Source: DAOVXM01 sp963746255 (GTDB lineage: Bacteria > Chloroflexota > Anaerolineae > Anaerolineales > UBA4823). From it: a stretch of DNA of 64,000 bases. Within the stretch, counting starts at the first letter, position 1. Every line of letters starts with the position of its first letter. Location: contig CAVVAJ010000005.1 of the NCBI GenBank assembly GCA_963746255.1, forward strand, positions 744,001 through 808,000, in the 5' to 3' direction. The translations under genes were made by a program, and so were the position numbers. The notes beneath the pieces were generated by a model. That model was not told the DNA's origin and made no database searches. It saw nothing but the letters and a program-made list of their open reading frames with translations. Positions 1-8,378 of this stretch are shown one piece after another.

Positions 1-1614
1 AAGATTGGCGTCATCCTGGATGAAAGTATCTCCCCGGCCACTACCGTCGGTATTATCAAACAGCGTTGCTAGTGAATTTGAACCCACTTGCAGCGATGTG
101 GCTTCATTTACACCGACAGTTCCCAGCGTGTAGAAAAGAGTTGGATTTCCAGAATGCTCCAGAACAGTGCACGTGCCCTGGAAGTCAGCTTCACTATATA
201 GTACGATTTGATTCGGCTCAGGACTGCAGACCGGTTGTGGGTCCGGACATTGGTATTCCTTAATAACATGCCGTAATCCGGGAAGACCAGCTGCCATATT
301 GCCATCATTGTCCCTAATCTCTAAGGCCAGGCTGATGGGACCATCTGGGACATTCTGTGCACATAGATCCCATTGATAGCTAAATGGTGAAGATGTAAAA
401 ATCTGACCGATTGGCTGCCATTCACCTTCAATCTTCGCTTTGAACCTGGCGTAGCTCAGTCCGCTATCTCCGTCAGCTGCCCATCCTTCTAGGTCAAGCT
501 TATTGTTGGTGATGTAATCTCCGGTCTGAGGAGCAAACATGTCGCCTACAGGTGGGGTGATGTCGCCGGGCGGAACATTGGCTGAGATGTATGAAGAACT
601 GAATTCATCACACACATCATCAGTCTGGCAGTATGGCTCGTCCCAAGATACTCGCGGCCGGCCGCCATTGATCGCAACGTCCGAGAATTGGATATCAACC
701 GAAACGCCCCAATACGACCAGTATGGTGTGCTCTCGACCTGAAAATGCAGATGATGCCCGGTGCTCGCACCTGTGTTATCCGCTATGCCGATATATTGGC
801 CCTGCGCGATGGGGGCACCGATTTGTTTGAGAGTGGGTGGGATGCTGTCTTGGGCTAAATGCAGGTACAGCTGGTAAGTAACTGGGTAGGTCGAGGTGTC
901 CTTTAGTACGAGATAGTTGACGCTGTCGTGATTATCGTTGGGGACATCATCCCGCCACAAGTATACGGTGCCCGATTTAGCTGCATGGATATCAAACATC
1001 GTTTTTGAGATATAGAAGTCGAAGCTGTAGTGGGCGTTTCCACTGGTGATATCAGCATCATGGGCTACTGACCTTGAGAGAAAGACTGTTTCCCCAGCCC
1101 GCCAAGGGAGTAGATAGCCGCTGAGCGGTGTAGTGATTTCTGATTCCGATTCTGATTGGATGCGGTTAATGGCGAGTAAGTCGATACGGGTATCATAATT
1201 GATCAATTCTTGAGGGGCATTGGCGATATACAGAGAGTAGGTCGGATCACCGGGTAGCGATACCATCCAACGTGTACCATCCCATTCAGCGGTTGCCAAA
1301 CCAGGTTCACTGGGCAGAGGATCACCAGACGTGGGGTCGCTCAACACCAGCCAGGCAGTTGCCCAGTTGCCATCTTCCGATATCGTAACGTTGTCGACCC
1401 TGATCATATCTGAGATGCTGCTGATGAAATAGCTGCTACTATTCTTAAGTGCATCTACAACGGCTCGACGAACATCATCCTCCTCGGAAGATTGGATTTT
1501 CTCGATCTTATCTATCCCAGCCCTGACTGCGAAAATATTAAATGTTGGCGTATGCTGGGCTGCTGTTATTACGGCCAGGATTATAGTTATAGCAGTAATG
1601 ATTAAGCGTCTCAT
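1..1614 (-). CDS. Secreted M23-family (LysM/lysostaphin-type) metallopeptidase with C-terminal crystallin-like domain, partial
   Basis: The reading frame is open for 538 codons from an ATG at 1614 to the window edge, so the C-terminus is missing. Residues 4-20 form a hydrophobic signal segment. Residues about 165-300 hold an M23 peptidase fold: H195 and D199 fit the HxxxD zinc motif, and H288-L-H290 in 'STGHHLHFQ' is the second zinc motif, so the metal site looks complete. M23 enzymes cut peptidoglycan cross-bridges or other glycine-rich peptides outside the membrane. Residues about 360-450 resemble an Ig-like/Big module. From about 468, 'IVLYSEADFQGTC' matches the beta/gamma-crystallin Greek-key or I36 inhibitor motif. 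The gene points away from the peptide locus that begins at about 2.05 kb. No clear Shine-Dalgarno precedes the ATG. The family call is firm, the substrate unknown. Confidence 0.85.
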   Translation of the reverse strand, partial: MRRLIITAITIILAVITAAQHTPTFNIFAVRAGIDKIEKIQSSEEDDVRRAVVDALKNSSSYFISSISDMIRVDNVTISEDGNWATAWLVLSDPTSGDPLPSEPGLATAEWDGTRWMVSLPGDPTYSLYIANAPQELINYDTRIDLLAINRIQSESESEITTPLSGYLLPWRAGETVFLSRSVAHDADITSGNAHYSFDFYISKTMFDIHAAKSGTVYLWRDDVPNDNHDSVNYLVLKDTSTYPVTYQLYLHLAQDSIPPTLKQIGAPIAQGQYIGIADNTGASTGHHLHFQVESTPYWSYWGVSVDIQFSDVAINGGRPRVSWDEPYCQTDDVCDEFSSSYISANVPPGDITPPVGDMFAPQTGDYITNNKLDLEGWAADGDSGLSYARFKAKIEGEWQPIGQIFTSSPFSYQWDLCAQNVPDGPISLALEIRDNDGNMAAGLPGLRHVIKEYQCPDPQPVCSPEPNQIVLYSEADFQGTCTVLEHSGNPTLFYTLGTVGVNEATSLQVGSNSLATLFDNTDGSGRGDTFIQDDANL

Positions 1615-2054
1615 TTTGATGAGCCAAGAACTAGTAGGAGAAATCTTTACATTTGATCATTTTCATGAACTTAATATGAGCTGGTTCAATCATTCCGCTA
1701 CCTCCGCCGAAATTCCAAGAATGAACAAATTCACCCTTAAACTTATCTTACTTGGTACGGAAGTAATTTCTCCTTGCATAATTGTAGGCGAATGGTCATG
1801 GTAAGCTTCTTGCTATATGAGTACCGACTTGAAATTATCCATTTTTGACAGGAGAATATTCGGCAAAAAGCTACAGCTAATTTTTTGCAAGAAACATGCC
1901 TCCTATCCTTGTTCTTTGGGATGAAATTATTGTACATGGATATGAGAGAAAATTTTGAAAAAGCTTGTAGTCTGGTGGCTTCCTCCTGGTGATCTAGAAC
2001 AATCGAACGGTTGAGAGACGTTGGTATAATCATGTTCGTGTTGGATCAATTCGG
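1615..2054. other. 440-bp intergenic region between divergent genes
   Basis: No convincing gene is seen. Open frames here are short and have no recognisable protein features. The region must hold the promoter of the leftward M23 peptidase gene and of the rightward peptide locus. Only the rightward extended -10 box near 2022-2030 is clear. Confidence 0.5.
2022..2030 (+). promoter_or_regulatory. Extended -10 promoter element
   Basis: TGG followed by TATAAT gives a perfect extended -10 (TGnTATAAT). No good -35 lies 17 bases upstream, which is normal for extended -10 promoters. Predicted transcription start is near 2037, 18-42 bases before the first gene of the peptide locus. Confidence 0.5.
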
Positions 2055-2546
2055 TTGGATCTTTATTACAGGTGTGCTTTGAAAGGCAAATTGCTTACTT
2101 TGCTGTCACTTTGCGCGATATTTTTGGGTGCAATCTGCTTGGTTAAGGAATGGAGAAGCGTATCTATAACCTCTGTCGTAGTTGATTGGCAAACTGCAAG
2201 TGAACTCAATACGGTCGGATTCAATTTATATCGCAGCGAATCTCTGGACGGGCAATATTATCAAATAAATGTAAGTCTGATACCAGCATCACCAGATCCA
2301 TTGGTCGGTGGTGAATACAGCTATCTCGACGATGATGTCGAAGCGGGTTTGACATATTATTACAAACTGGAAGAATTAGATTCAAAAGGAGACAGATCGT
2401 ATTTTGGACCTATCGAAATCCAAGCTAGCAGCCAAGGTTGGCAAATCATACTTTTGGGCGGATTTGTTATTTTGTCAGGAATAATTGGATTATTTTATTC
2501 TTATTGGCGGCGCCACAAAATGACTCAAGAACTTTTAGAAAATTAG
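2055..2546 (+). CDS. Membrane-anchored fibronectin-III-like protein
   Basis: A 163-residue protein of unknown function. An N-terminal hydrophobic segment (about residues 11-30) works as signal or anchor. Residues about 40-125 form a beta-rich module with the motif 'WQTASELNTVGFNLYRS', a fibronectin-III-like signature common in exported bacterial proteins. A second transmembrane helix (about 132-150) ends in the basic 'YWRRHK' stop-transfer. The ectodomain therefore probably faces outside, held at both ends. Starts are non-ATG: TTG at 2055 or TTG at 2079. The latter follows AGGTG and gives a better signal peptide (MKGKLLTLL). It lies 10 bp before the HPr-kinase-like gene, so they are probably co-transcribed. 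A paralogue of the same architecture sits at 7418-8255, on the other side of the C25 pseudogene. Confidence 0.7.
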   Translation: MDLYYRCALKGKLLTLLSLCAIFLGAICLVKEWRSVSITSVVVDWQTASELNTVGFNLYRSESLDGQYYQINVSLIPASPDPLVGGEYSYLDDDVEAGLTYYYKLEELDSKGDRSYFGPIEIQASSQGWQIILLGGFVILSGIIGLFYSYWRRHKMTQELLEN

Positions 2547-2556
2547 GCAAAAACAG

Positions 2557-3375
2557 ATGTCAGACAGCTTCGCAATAGAAATTGCAGGTTACCCAGTGAG
2601 AGTTGAGAGTGACAATGCTGAGATCGTTAGTTCTCTATTACAACGTTACTGTTCTTTCTTGTCTAAGCGAGAACCAATCCTTACTGTTGAGGTTCATTCC
2701 AGTAAAGTTAATCGCCAACCGATGTTATTTGATGTCCCAGTTCTGTTTCACAAGGATGGATTGACTATAACCCACGAGAGGTATCGGGGGCAGATTGATC
2801 TGCGAGCTTCAAAAGCAATCATCTCCGTGGAATCTATCTCGCCAGCTGATGATATTGAATATTTCCTGCGGATGGTCTACAGCTTGATGTTCTTTGAAAA
2901 AGGGGGCATGCTGTTTCATTCTGCGGCAATTGTGCGTGAAAATCATGCCCATTTATTCTTTGGGCTTTCTGGGAGCGGAAAAACGACGGCTGCTCGCCTA
3001 TCAGAGAATTACTTAGTGTTAAATGATGATTTGGTCGCACTCATTGACTGCGGGACACATTGGCAAGTGTTTGGAACTCCTTTCTGGAACCCAAGCCAGG
3101 TTGAACCCAGTGCTAGATCAGCGCCGCTGTATATGCTGCTACGGCTGGTCCAAGACCAGAAAGTGTATTTAGAACCACTCTCGCCAGCGCAAGGAATGGC
3201 TGAAATGATCACCAGCGTCCCATTGATCAATGCTGACCCAAGCAGAACACATGAACTCGTCACCCGATGCCAGTCTTTGATGGTTTCGGTGCCGGTGTAC
3301 CGACTTCACTTCCGCAAGGACAACAGCTTTTGGAATGCCATTATAGAAGCTGATGAAATAGTTAAATTCTCTTGA
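2557..3375 (+). CDS. HPr kinase/phosphorylase-like ATPase (HprK-related RiPP-locus kinase)
   Basis: A 272-residue protein with the P-loop 'GLSGSGKTT' at about 136-144, preceded by 'FHSAAI' (120-125) and followed by 'LNDD' (155-158), the order seen in the HprK/PEP-carboxykinase fold. The N-terminal 110 residues are not the HprK N-domain, which fits the HprK-related proteins of peptide clusters rather than true carbon-control HprK. In lasso-peptide clusters such as paeninodin, HprK homologues phosphorylate the precursor. The gene sits 10 bp after a membrane protein and 131 bp before a precursor-like small gene, with a PqqD protein further on. Phosphorylation of the peptide at 3507 is therefore a reasonable inference, not shown. 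The P-loop looks intact. Confidence 0.75.
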   Translation: MSDSFAIEIAGYPVRVESDNAEIVSSLLQRYCSFLSKREPILTVEVHSSKVNRQPMLFDVPVLFHKDGLTITHERYRGQIDLRASKAIISVESISPADDIEYFLRMVYSLMFFEKGGMLFHSAAIVRENHAHLFFGLSGSGKTTAARLSENYLVLNDDLVALIDCGTHWQVFGTPFWNPSQVEPSARSAPLYMLLRLVQDQKVYLEPLSPAQGMAEMITSVPLINADPSRTHELVTRCQSLMVSVPVYRLHFRKDNSFWNAIIEADEIVKFS

Positions 3376-3437
3376 CCTCAAGAGAGTGAAAAGCCTCAAT
3401 TTTCCACGTGGGTTACTTGCATATTTCTTAGACAGCA

Positions 3438-3466
3438 TTGCATTTGGATTATATCTTCGATAGAAT
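3438..3466 (+). promoter_or_regulatory. Sigma70-type promoter of the precursor-peptide gene
   Basis: TTGCAT (3438-3443), a 17-base spacer and TAGAAT (3461-3466) form a near-consensus promoter. Predicted start is near 3473, giving a 34-base leader that contains AAAGGAGAT (3492-3500), a strong ribosome binding site 8 bases before the ATG at 3507. The peptide gene thus has its own promoter in addition to any read-through. Confidence 0.6.
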
Positions 3467-3506
3467 AGATCTAGATGGTTAGGGACTGTTCAAAGGAGAT
3501 CAGTTC

Positions 3507-3641
3507 ATGGAATCAAATACACAGAAAAAAGAGTACCAAACACCAGAGGTTCTCGAAGAGTTGGAGCTTGAGGTAAGAGCAGGTTCTGGAGATGTATTTC
3601 CTGATTTCGATGTAATGTTTTCGGATGATGTCTTTGATTAG
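3507..3641 (+). CDS. Candidate RiPP precursor peptide (44 aa)
   Basis: This small gene has a consensus promoter and a strong Shine-Dalgarno. The first half is charged and leader-like: K7-K8-E9-Y10-Q-T-P13-E-V15-L16, close to the YxxPxL motif that B1/PqqD-type recognition elements bind in lasso-peptide leaders. The second half, from about G26, is acidic and glycine/aromatic-rich ('GSGDVFPDFDVMFSDDVFD') and has no lysine or cysteine. If the core begins at G26 or at G28, an Asp (D33 or D35) lies at position 8, as a lasso ring would need. S27 and S39 could be kinase targets. No cyclase or B2 protease gene is present in this window, so the peptide class is open. The flanking HprK-like and PqqD genes support the precursor reading. 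Confidence 0.65.
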   Translation: MESNTQKKEYQTPEVLEELELEVRAGSGDVFPDFDVMFSDDVFD

Positions 3642-3757
3642 CACCTGGTCATACACCAAAAGCACAACCGTTGACTGACATTAAAATCTGGTAATAATGA
3701 TGTTCAATATCGCTAATATTGAAATCATTTATGATTAAATTAGTAGAGATTATTGGA

Positions 3758-3791
3758 GGGCTTCGCAAACGGTCGAAGCCCGTATTTATTA
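3758..3791 (+). terminator. Hairpin terminator after the precursor gene
   Basis: GGGCTTCG and CGAAGCCC form a perfect 8-bp stem (3758-3765 / 3774-3781) with an 8-base loop, followed by a T-rich stretch (gtatttatt). It lies 117 bp after the precursor stop and 34 bp before the next gene. It probably lets the short peptide mRNA accumulate separately from the peptidase gene. Confidence 0.6.
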
Positions 3792-3824
3792 TCATTGGAA
3801 TGTAGATTGGATCCAGAGGAATAA

Positions 3825-6800
3825 ATGTTTTGGCGGATATTTAAAGTCGTTTTTATAGTTGCACTACTGCTGGGAATGGCGTTTCCAGGACAGGCAGATT
3901 TCTCTGCTGAGGGACGGGCGCAAGAACCCGAAATCAGAATCATCTCTTCAAGTCCTGAACGTATCGTTATTGAAATGTCTGTTCCGGATTATCAGATCGA
4001 GCAAGTCATGATCGACAACCATGTCTATGACAGGGTCGTAGTCCCAGGTTATTCGCAGAGCGACGAGGTTGGAAAACCACAGGTTCCTGTCCTTGGAACT
4101 TTGCTTGGGATACCTCCTATGGGTGAGTTCAGCTTGGAGATCTTGTCTGTAGAGAGCAAGATGCTTAAAGGCAGCTATGAGCTAGTACCCGCGCCGCGGC
4201 CGGTGTTGGCTGAAGACGAGTTCGCCGCCGGAGAATGGCAATACACAAAAGACCAAACAGCTTACTTGACGGATCAAGTACATCCTAATATTGCAGCCAG
4301 AGTGGGTGACGAGGCTTGGATGCGCGATCAAAGGTTACTGCGAGTTGAGTTCTTCCCCTTCCAGTACCATGCTCGTAGTGAGAAGTTGATCTTGAACTCA
4401 AGGATCCGGGTGGCACTGCAGTTTGCTGGTGCAGTTGGGCTTAGCTCAATTGCACTGCAACCCACCGAGCGTGAAGACAATAATCCATTTGATAGTGTGC
4501 TCGCATCCAATCTGTTGAATTACGACCAGGCACGCGAGTGGCGGGTGGTTACGCAGAGATGCCACAATCCATCTTAGCGAAAATACTGAAATCCGACAAC
4601 CAGCATTCAGATATCTGTGCAGAACGATTTCAGGGGCCAAAACTAAAAATCCCCATTCAAAAGGATGGTATGTATCGAAATATTGGAAAGACACTGATGA
4701 TTTTCAGGGTAGATGCCAATCATCAGACCCAAAATGTTTTCACCTGCAAAGCCAAGGGCAGGAAGTGGCGATTTACAGTTCACAACAGTGATGGTGATGA
4801 AAATACTTTCAGCGTGGAGAATATTTATTATTCTATGGTGAAAAATTTTCGGTGAAATTCTGTAAGTGAATTTATATCCAGATGAAGATGCTTTATGGCT
4901 GAGTTACGACAGGCAATTATCGTGACGGTGGACCAATTATTCGTTGGACGCCTGAATTCAATGCGACGATGCTTGAGAAGTATACTGATGAAAATGTGTA
5001 TTGGTTCACGATTGAGGAGACTGTAGGGCAGCGCATGGAAAAATACTTCCAGCACCGTGGGTATCTTTCTGGGTTGCGCAAGTCTTATCCTGCAACCGTT
5101 GATGCGGAAGAATCTCACTGGTGGAAGACAACACTTTCACTGGGGAGGACACATGGTTTTGGGATCATGATCACTGCTGATCCGAACATCCAGTATTACA
5201 AATACATTTACGACTACAATTGATATCTGTAATTTCAAATCCAGTTACACATGTGGAAATCAGTGGAGAAATTAGTCTCGTTCTGGGGTTATGATCCAGT
5301 CTACCAGAGATAATTTGTTAAAGTTATATATCAATGATAGCGAGACTTTGGGTGACCCAATCTTTACAAAGGATGACTGGAATATTCGAAGTCACATCTG
5401 CATTTTACAGTCAACTGTGACTGCAAAATGATATTGAGGAAGGAATAAACGAACTATACTGTAGCTGTGAGCAGTTCAGAAATTACTGATCCGGAGATAT
5501 TTATTCGATTGGTTTGCGATTGAATATCAGCGTGACTTTGTTGCAGTTGAAGACCAGATCATATTTATTAATGGATAATGCCGGACCATGGACATATGAG
5601 ATTAGTGGATTTACGGATCAAGATGACAGTTACTGTGCTAGATATCACCGATCCAATTAACCCAAAAGCTTGATCGATTTCATAGGTTGGGATGTCAGGT
5701 AAGCTTGTTTGATCAACTAGACCATACCTCTAGCGAACTCAAGTTTATTGCTGCAAAAGTGAAGAATCTATTATCAGTAAGCAGATTTCTCTATTTACAA
5801 CTCCACAGCGATTTGTCTCAAGAATCTGAGTATATCATTATCACCCCAGAAGAGTTTTGGACAGCTGCTAATGCTTTAAAAGACTATCGCAAAACGAAAG
5901 GATTAGCTGCTAGTGAATTGATATTAATGATATATATAACCATTTCAATTATCGGGATATATCATCCAATCGCCATAAAGAATTTCTATAAGATATGCTT
6001 TCTATGAGAATTGGAGTATCAAACCATCCTATGTTGTACTAATTGGAGATGGTCATTGGAATTTCAAGGGATACACAAATTCAGCTCAGAATATTAGATA
6101 TGGTGAATATGATAATCGACCACTATATATCTGCCGCCCAATCTTGGCTTGGATCGATCCTTGGCAAGGGGAAACAGATAGCACTAATCTTACTGGCGGC
6201 AATCGTCGGTGATGATCCTCTTCCAGACGTAATGATCAGCAGAATACCGGTCAATAGCGAAACAGAATTAACTGCGATTATCAATAAAATTAATAGTTAT
6301 GAAGCGATAAAGTTCGCTCCCTGGTTTGATACTTCGATCTTCATTACAGATAACACAGATGCCGCAGGAAATTTTGAGTATTTCGCCGACGGTATAATTC
6401 AGGATTATTTGATCGATGGTTATCGACCGATTAGGATTTTCCAAGAAGATTACGATTGCGAACTCTATTCGCGTTGTGTAGAAGTTGCTAATGTAATCAC
6501 AAACACTTTGAATAATAATGGTGCATTGTTAGTAAATTACATCGGTCATGGTGCCCTTTGGCGCTGGTCGAATGAGCAGATATTTGTGGATGAGGATATT
6601 GGCAATCTAAATAATGGTAATAAATTGCCCGTCATACTTTCTATGACCTGTTGGGATGGGTATTTCATATATCCGGGATGGGAAGGTTTGATTGAGCAAA
6701 TGCTGCGTGCCGATAGCAAAGGTGCAGTGGCAGCTTTCTCCCCAACAGGTTTAGGCGTTGCATCGGGGCATGACCATTTGCATCGGGGATTCTACGATGC

Positions 6801-6978
6801 TTTGATTTTCCAGGGTGAGAACGCTCTGGGTCCATTAACACAAGCGGCTAAGCTGAGACTCTACCAGACTGGAGCCAACTTTGACCTTCTGCACACATTT
6901 ACGATTTTTGGTGACCCAGCATTGCAGATACCGATAACCAATATTGATCGAGTTTATCTTCCTGCGGTTGGAAAGTGA
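3825..6978 (+). pseudogene. Gingipain-family (C25) cysteine peptidase, multiply frameshifted
   Basis: The first 250 codons (3825 to about 4550) encode a signal peptide ('VFIVALLLGMAFPGQA') and a C25 propeptide-like domain. The frame then breaks near 4550. Recognisable C25 fragments follow in changing frames: 'LKIPIQKDGMYR' (about 4640), 'GEYLLFYGEKFS' (about 4815), 'KYTDENVYWFTIEE' (4980), 'EFWTAANALKDYRKTKGLAA' (about 5850) and 'KPSYVVLIGDGHWNF' (about 6020). The last intact piece (about 6210-6978) carries the catalytic His (NYIGHG, His codon 6547-6549) and catalytic Cys (SMTCWDG, Cys codon 6649-6651), and ends in 'RVYLPAVGK'. At least six frame changes or stops lie between 4550 and 6200. 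A full-length product would have about 1,050 residues. The density of lesions argues for decay, although a poorly assembled patch cannot be excluded. Confidence 0.85.
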
Positions 6979-7049
6979 GCGCATGACTTATCTCTTAGAG
7001 CAGTAGTACTTACCAGCAGAAAGCAGCATATCGGAGAACAAAGATTTAT

Positions 7050-7328
7050 ATGACATCCCTAAACCAAATTCCCAAGCCAGTATCTGGTGTGACAGGACAG
7101 GTTGTTGATGGCGAAGCCGTCCTAGTATTACCAGATAGAGGCGAGGTGAAGGTGCTCAATGAAGTAGGGGCGCGTATCTGGGAGTTGGCAGATGGCACGC
7201 GCACAATTGCCGAGATCGCCGAGCAGCTTACGCAAGAATTCGAGATAGATATCCAGAAGGCTCAAGACGATGCGCTAGTATTCCTGCAGCAGCTGGAGCA
7301 GAAAGGAATCATCCAGCTGGGGAGTTAA
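7050..7328 (+). CDS. PqqD-family peptide-recognition protein
   Basis: A 92-residue protein of the PqqD family, the winged-helix RiPP recognition element that holds leader peptides for modifying enzymes. Typical positions are visible: a beta-rich N-terminus ('GEAVLVLPDRGEVKVLNEVG'), 'ARIWELADGTRTIAEIAEQL' (about 48-67), and a C-terminal helix ending 'FLQQLEQKGII'. Length and order match free-standing PqqD proteins. It lies 72 bp after the C25 pseudogene and 3.4 kb from the precursor-like gene at 3507, whose YxxPxV segment is a plausible ligand. The partnership is inferred from neighbourhood and family knowledge. Confidence 0.85.
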   Translation: MTSLNQIPKPVSGVTGQVVDGEAVLVLPDRGEVKVLNEVGARIWELADGTRTIAEIAEQLTQEFEIDIQKAQDDALVFLQQLEQKGIIQLGS

Positions 7329-7417
7329 TGAAATTGAGTTGGAAGATATAGGATAATTCCCAAAAATCTCGATCGTACCGTTAGCGACCAAAGAAAACGC
7401 AGAGATAGCTTTATTAG

Positions 7418-8255
7418 ATGACGAAACAGTACCGCAGGACAACATGGCTGGTAGGCATTCTTTTTGGGTTATGCTTTGCATTATTCTGTGTATTAGTCGT
7501 TAATGCGGCTGTTACATTGGTATCTTTTGAAGCAGAAGGAATTGACGGAAAAGTCATCCTTACCTGGGAGACCGCGTCGGAACTAGATAACGCCGGTTTT
7601 TTCATCCAGCGCAGCAACAGCGAAACGGGCACATATCAACGAGTAAGCTTTTTCATCCCCAGCATGGGTGATGATGTCGTCGGTGCCCAGTATTATTTTG
7701 AGGATGATGCGGTCACCAATGGGGTGACTTATTGGTATAAGCTCGAGGCACTGGATTACAGCCAAAATGCCGATTTTTACGGACCGATTGCAGTGACACC
7801 GGGGATTGTCCACACGGCTACTACCACACCAACAATTACTACCTACCCCGACCAGAACTTCCACCGCACAGTCCGAGGCAACCACTACGGCGATCCCTAC
7901 CAACACATTCGCAGTGCCGACGGCCACTGCGACACAGTCTGGTGCTTACCCGATCCCACCAACGGCTCTGCCACCGGCAACTACGACACCACCTGTCGTT
8001 GAGCCTTCTCTCACACCCGGGATCCCGACGGCATTACCCACCGAAACACTTATCCCATTGCCGAGCATCACGTTTGTTTTACCGGGTGGCGCCGGCAGCA
8101 CCGCTGGGACATTGGACTCGAGCACCCGACCAGATAGCCAGGCAAGTTTCTTAGATTGGTTTACCCCCCAGCGAGTTACAGTGATTGGTCTAATATTTAT
8201 TATCTGGACGATGCTGGCAATTTGGTTCGCATACACTCTCAGACAGATGGTTTGA
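7418..8255 (+). pseudogene. Membrane-anchored fibronectin-III-like protein, one frameshift
   Basis: The first frame (7418 to about 7843) encodes an N-terminal transmembrane/signal segment ('LVGILFGLCFALFCVLVV') and a module with 'WETASELDNAGFFIQRS', clearly paralogous to the protein at 2055. The second frame (about 7843-8255) continues with a Thr/Pro-rich linker ('TPTRTSTAQSEATTTAIPT') and a terminal transmembrane helix (about 8173-8250). The frames join near the C-run 'taccccg' at about 7843. Joined, the protein would have about 279 residues: anchor, FnIII, stalk, anchor. A one-base assembly error, a real null allele or slippage are all possible. It sits between pqqD-like and the intact C25 gene. 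Confidence 0.7.
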
Positions 8256-8378
8256 GAACTGCATAGGTATCCCAATAAAGAATACTTCCCGATACCCCAA
8301 TTATCCTCCCGCGACTAACCAACATTGATGATTAATCCAATATTGAGCACGACAAAACTGCAACGCCAAACGGGCAGC

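Noticed and set aside
1743..2033. 96-codon minus-strand frame upstream of the M23 gene
   Set aside because: No family features, basic low-complexity composition, and it covers the promoter region of the peptide locus.
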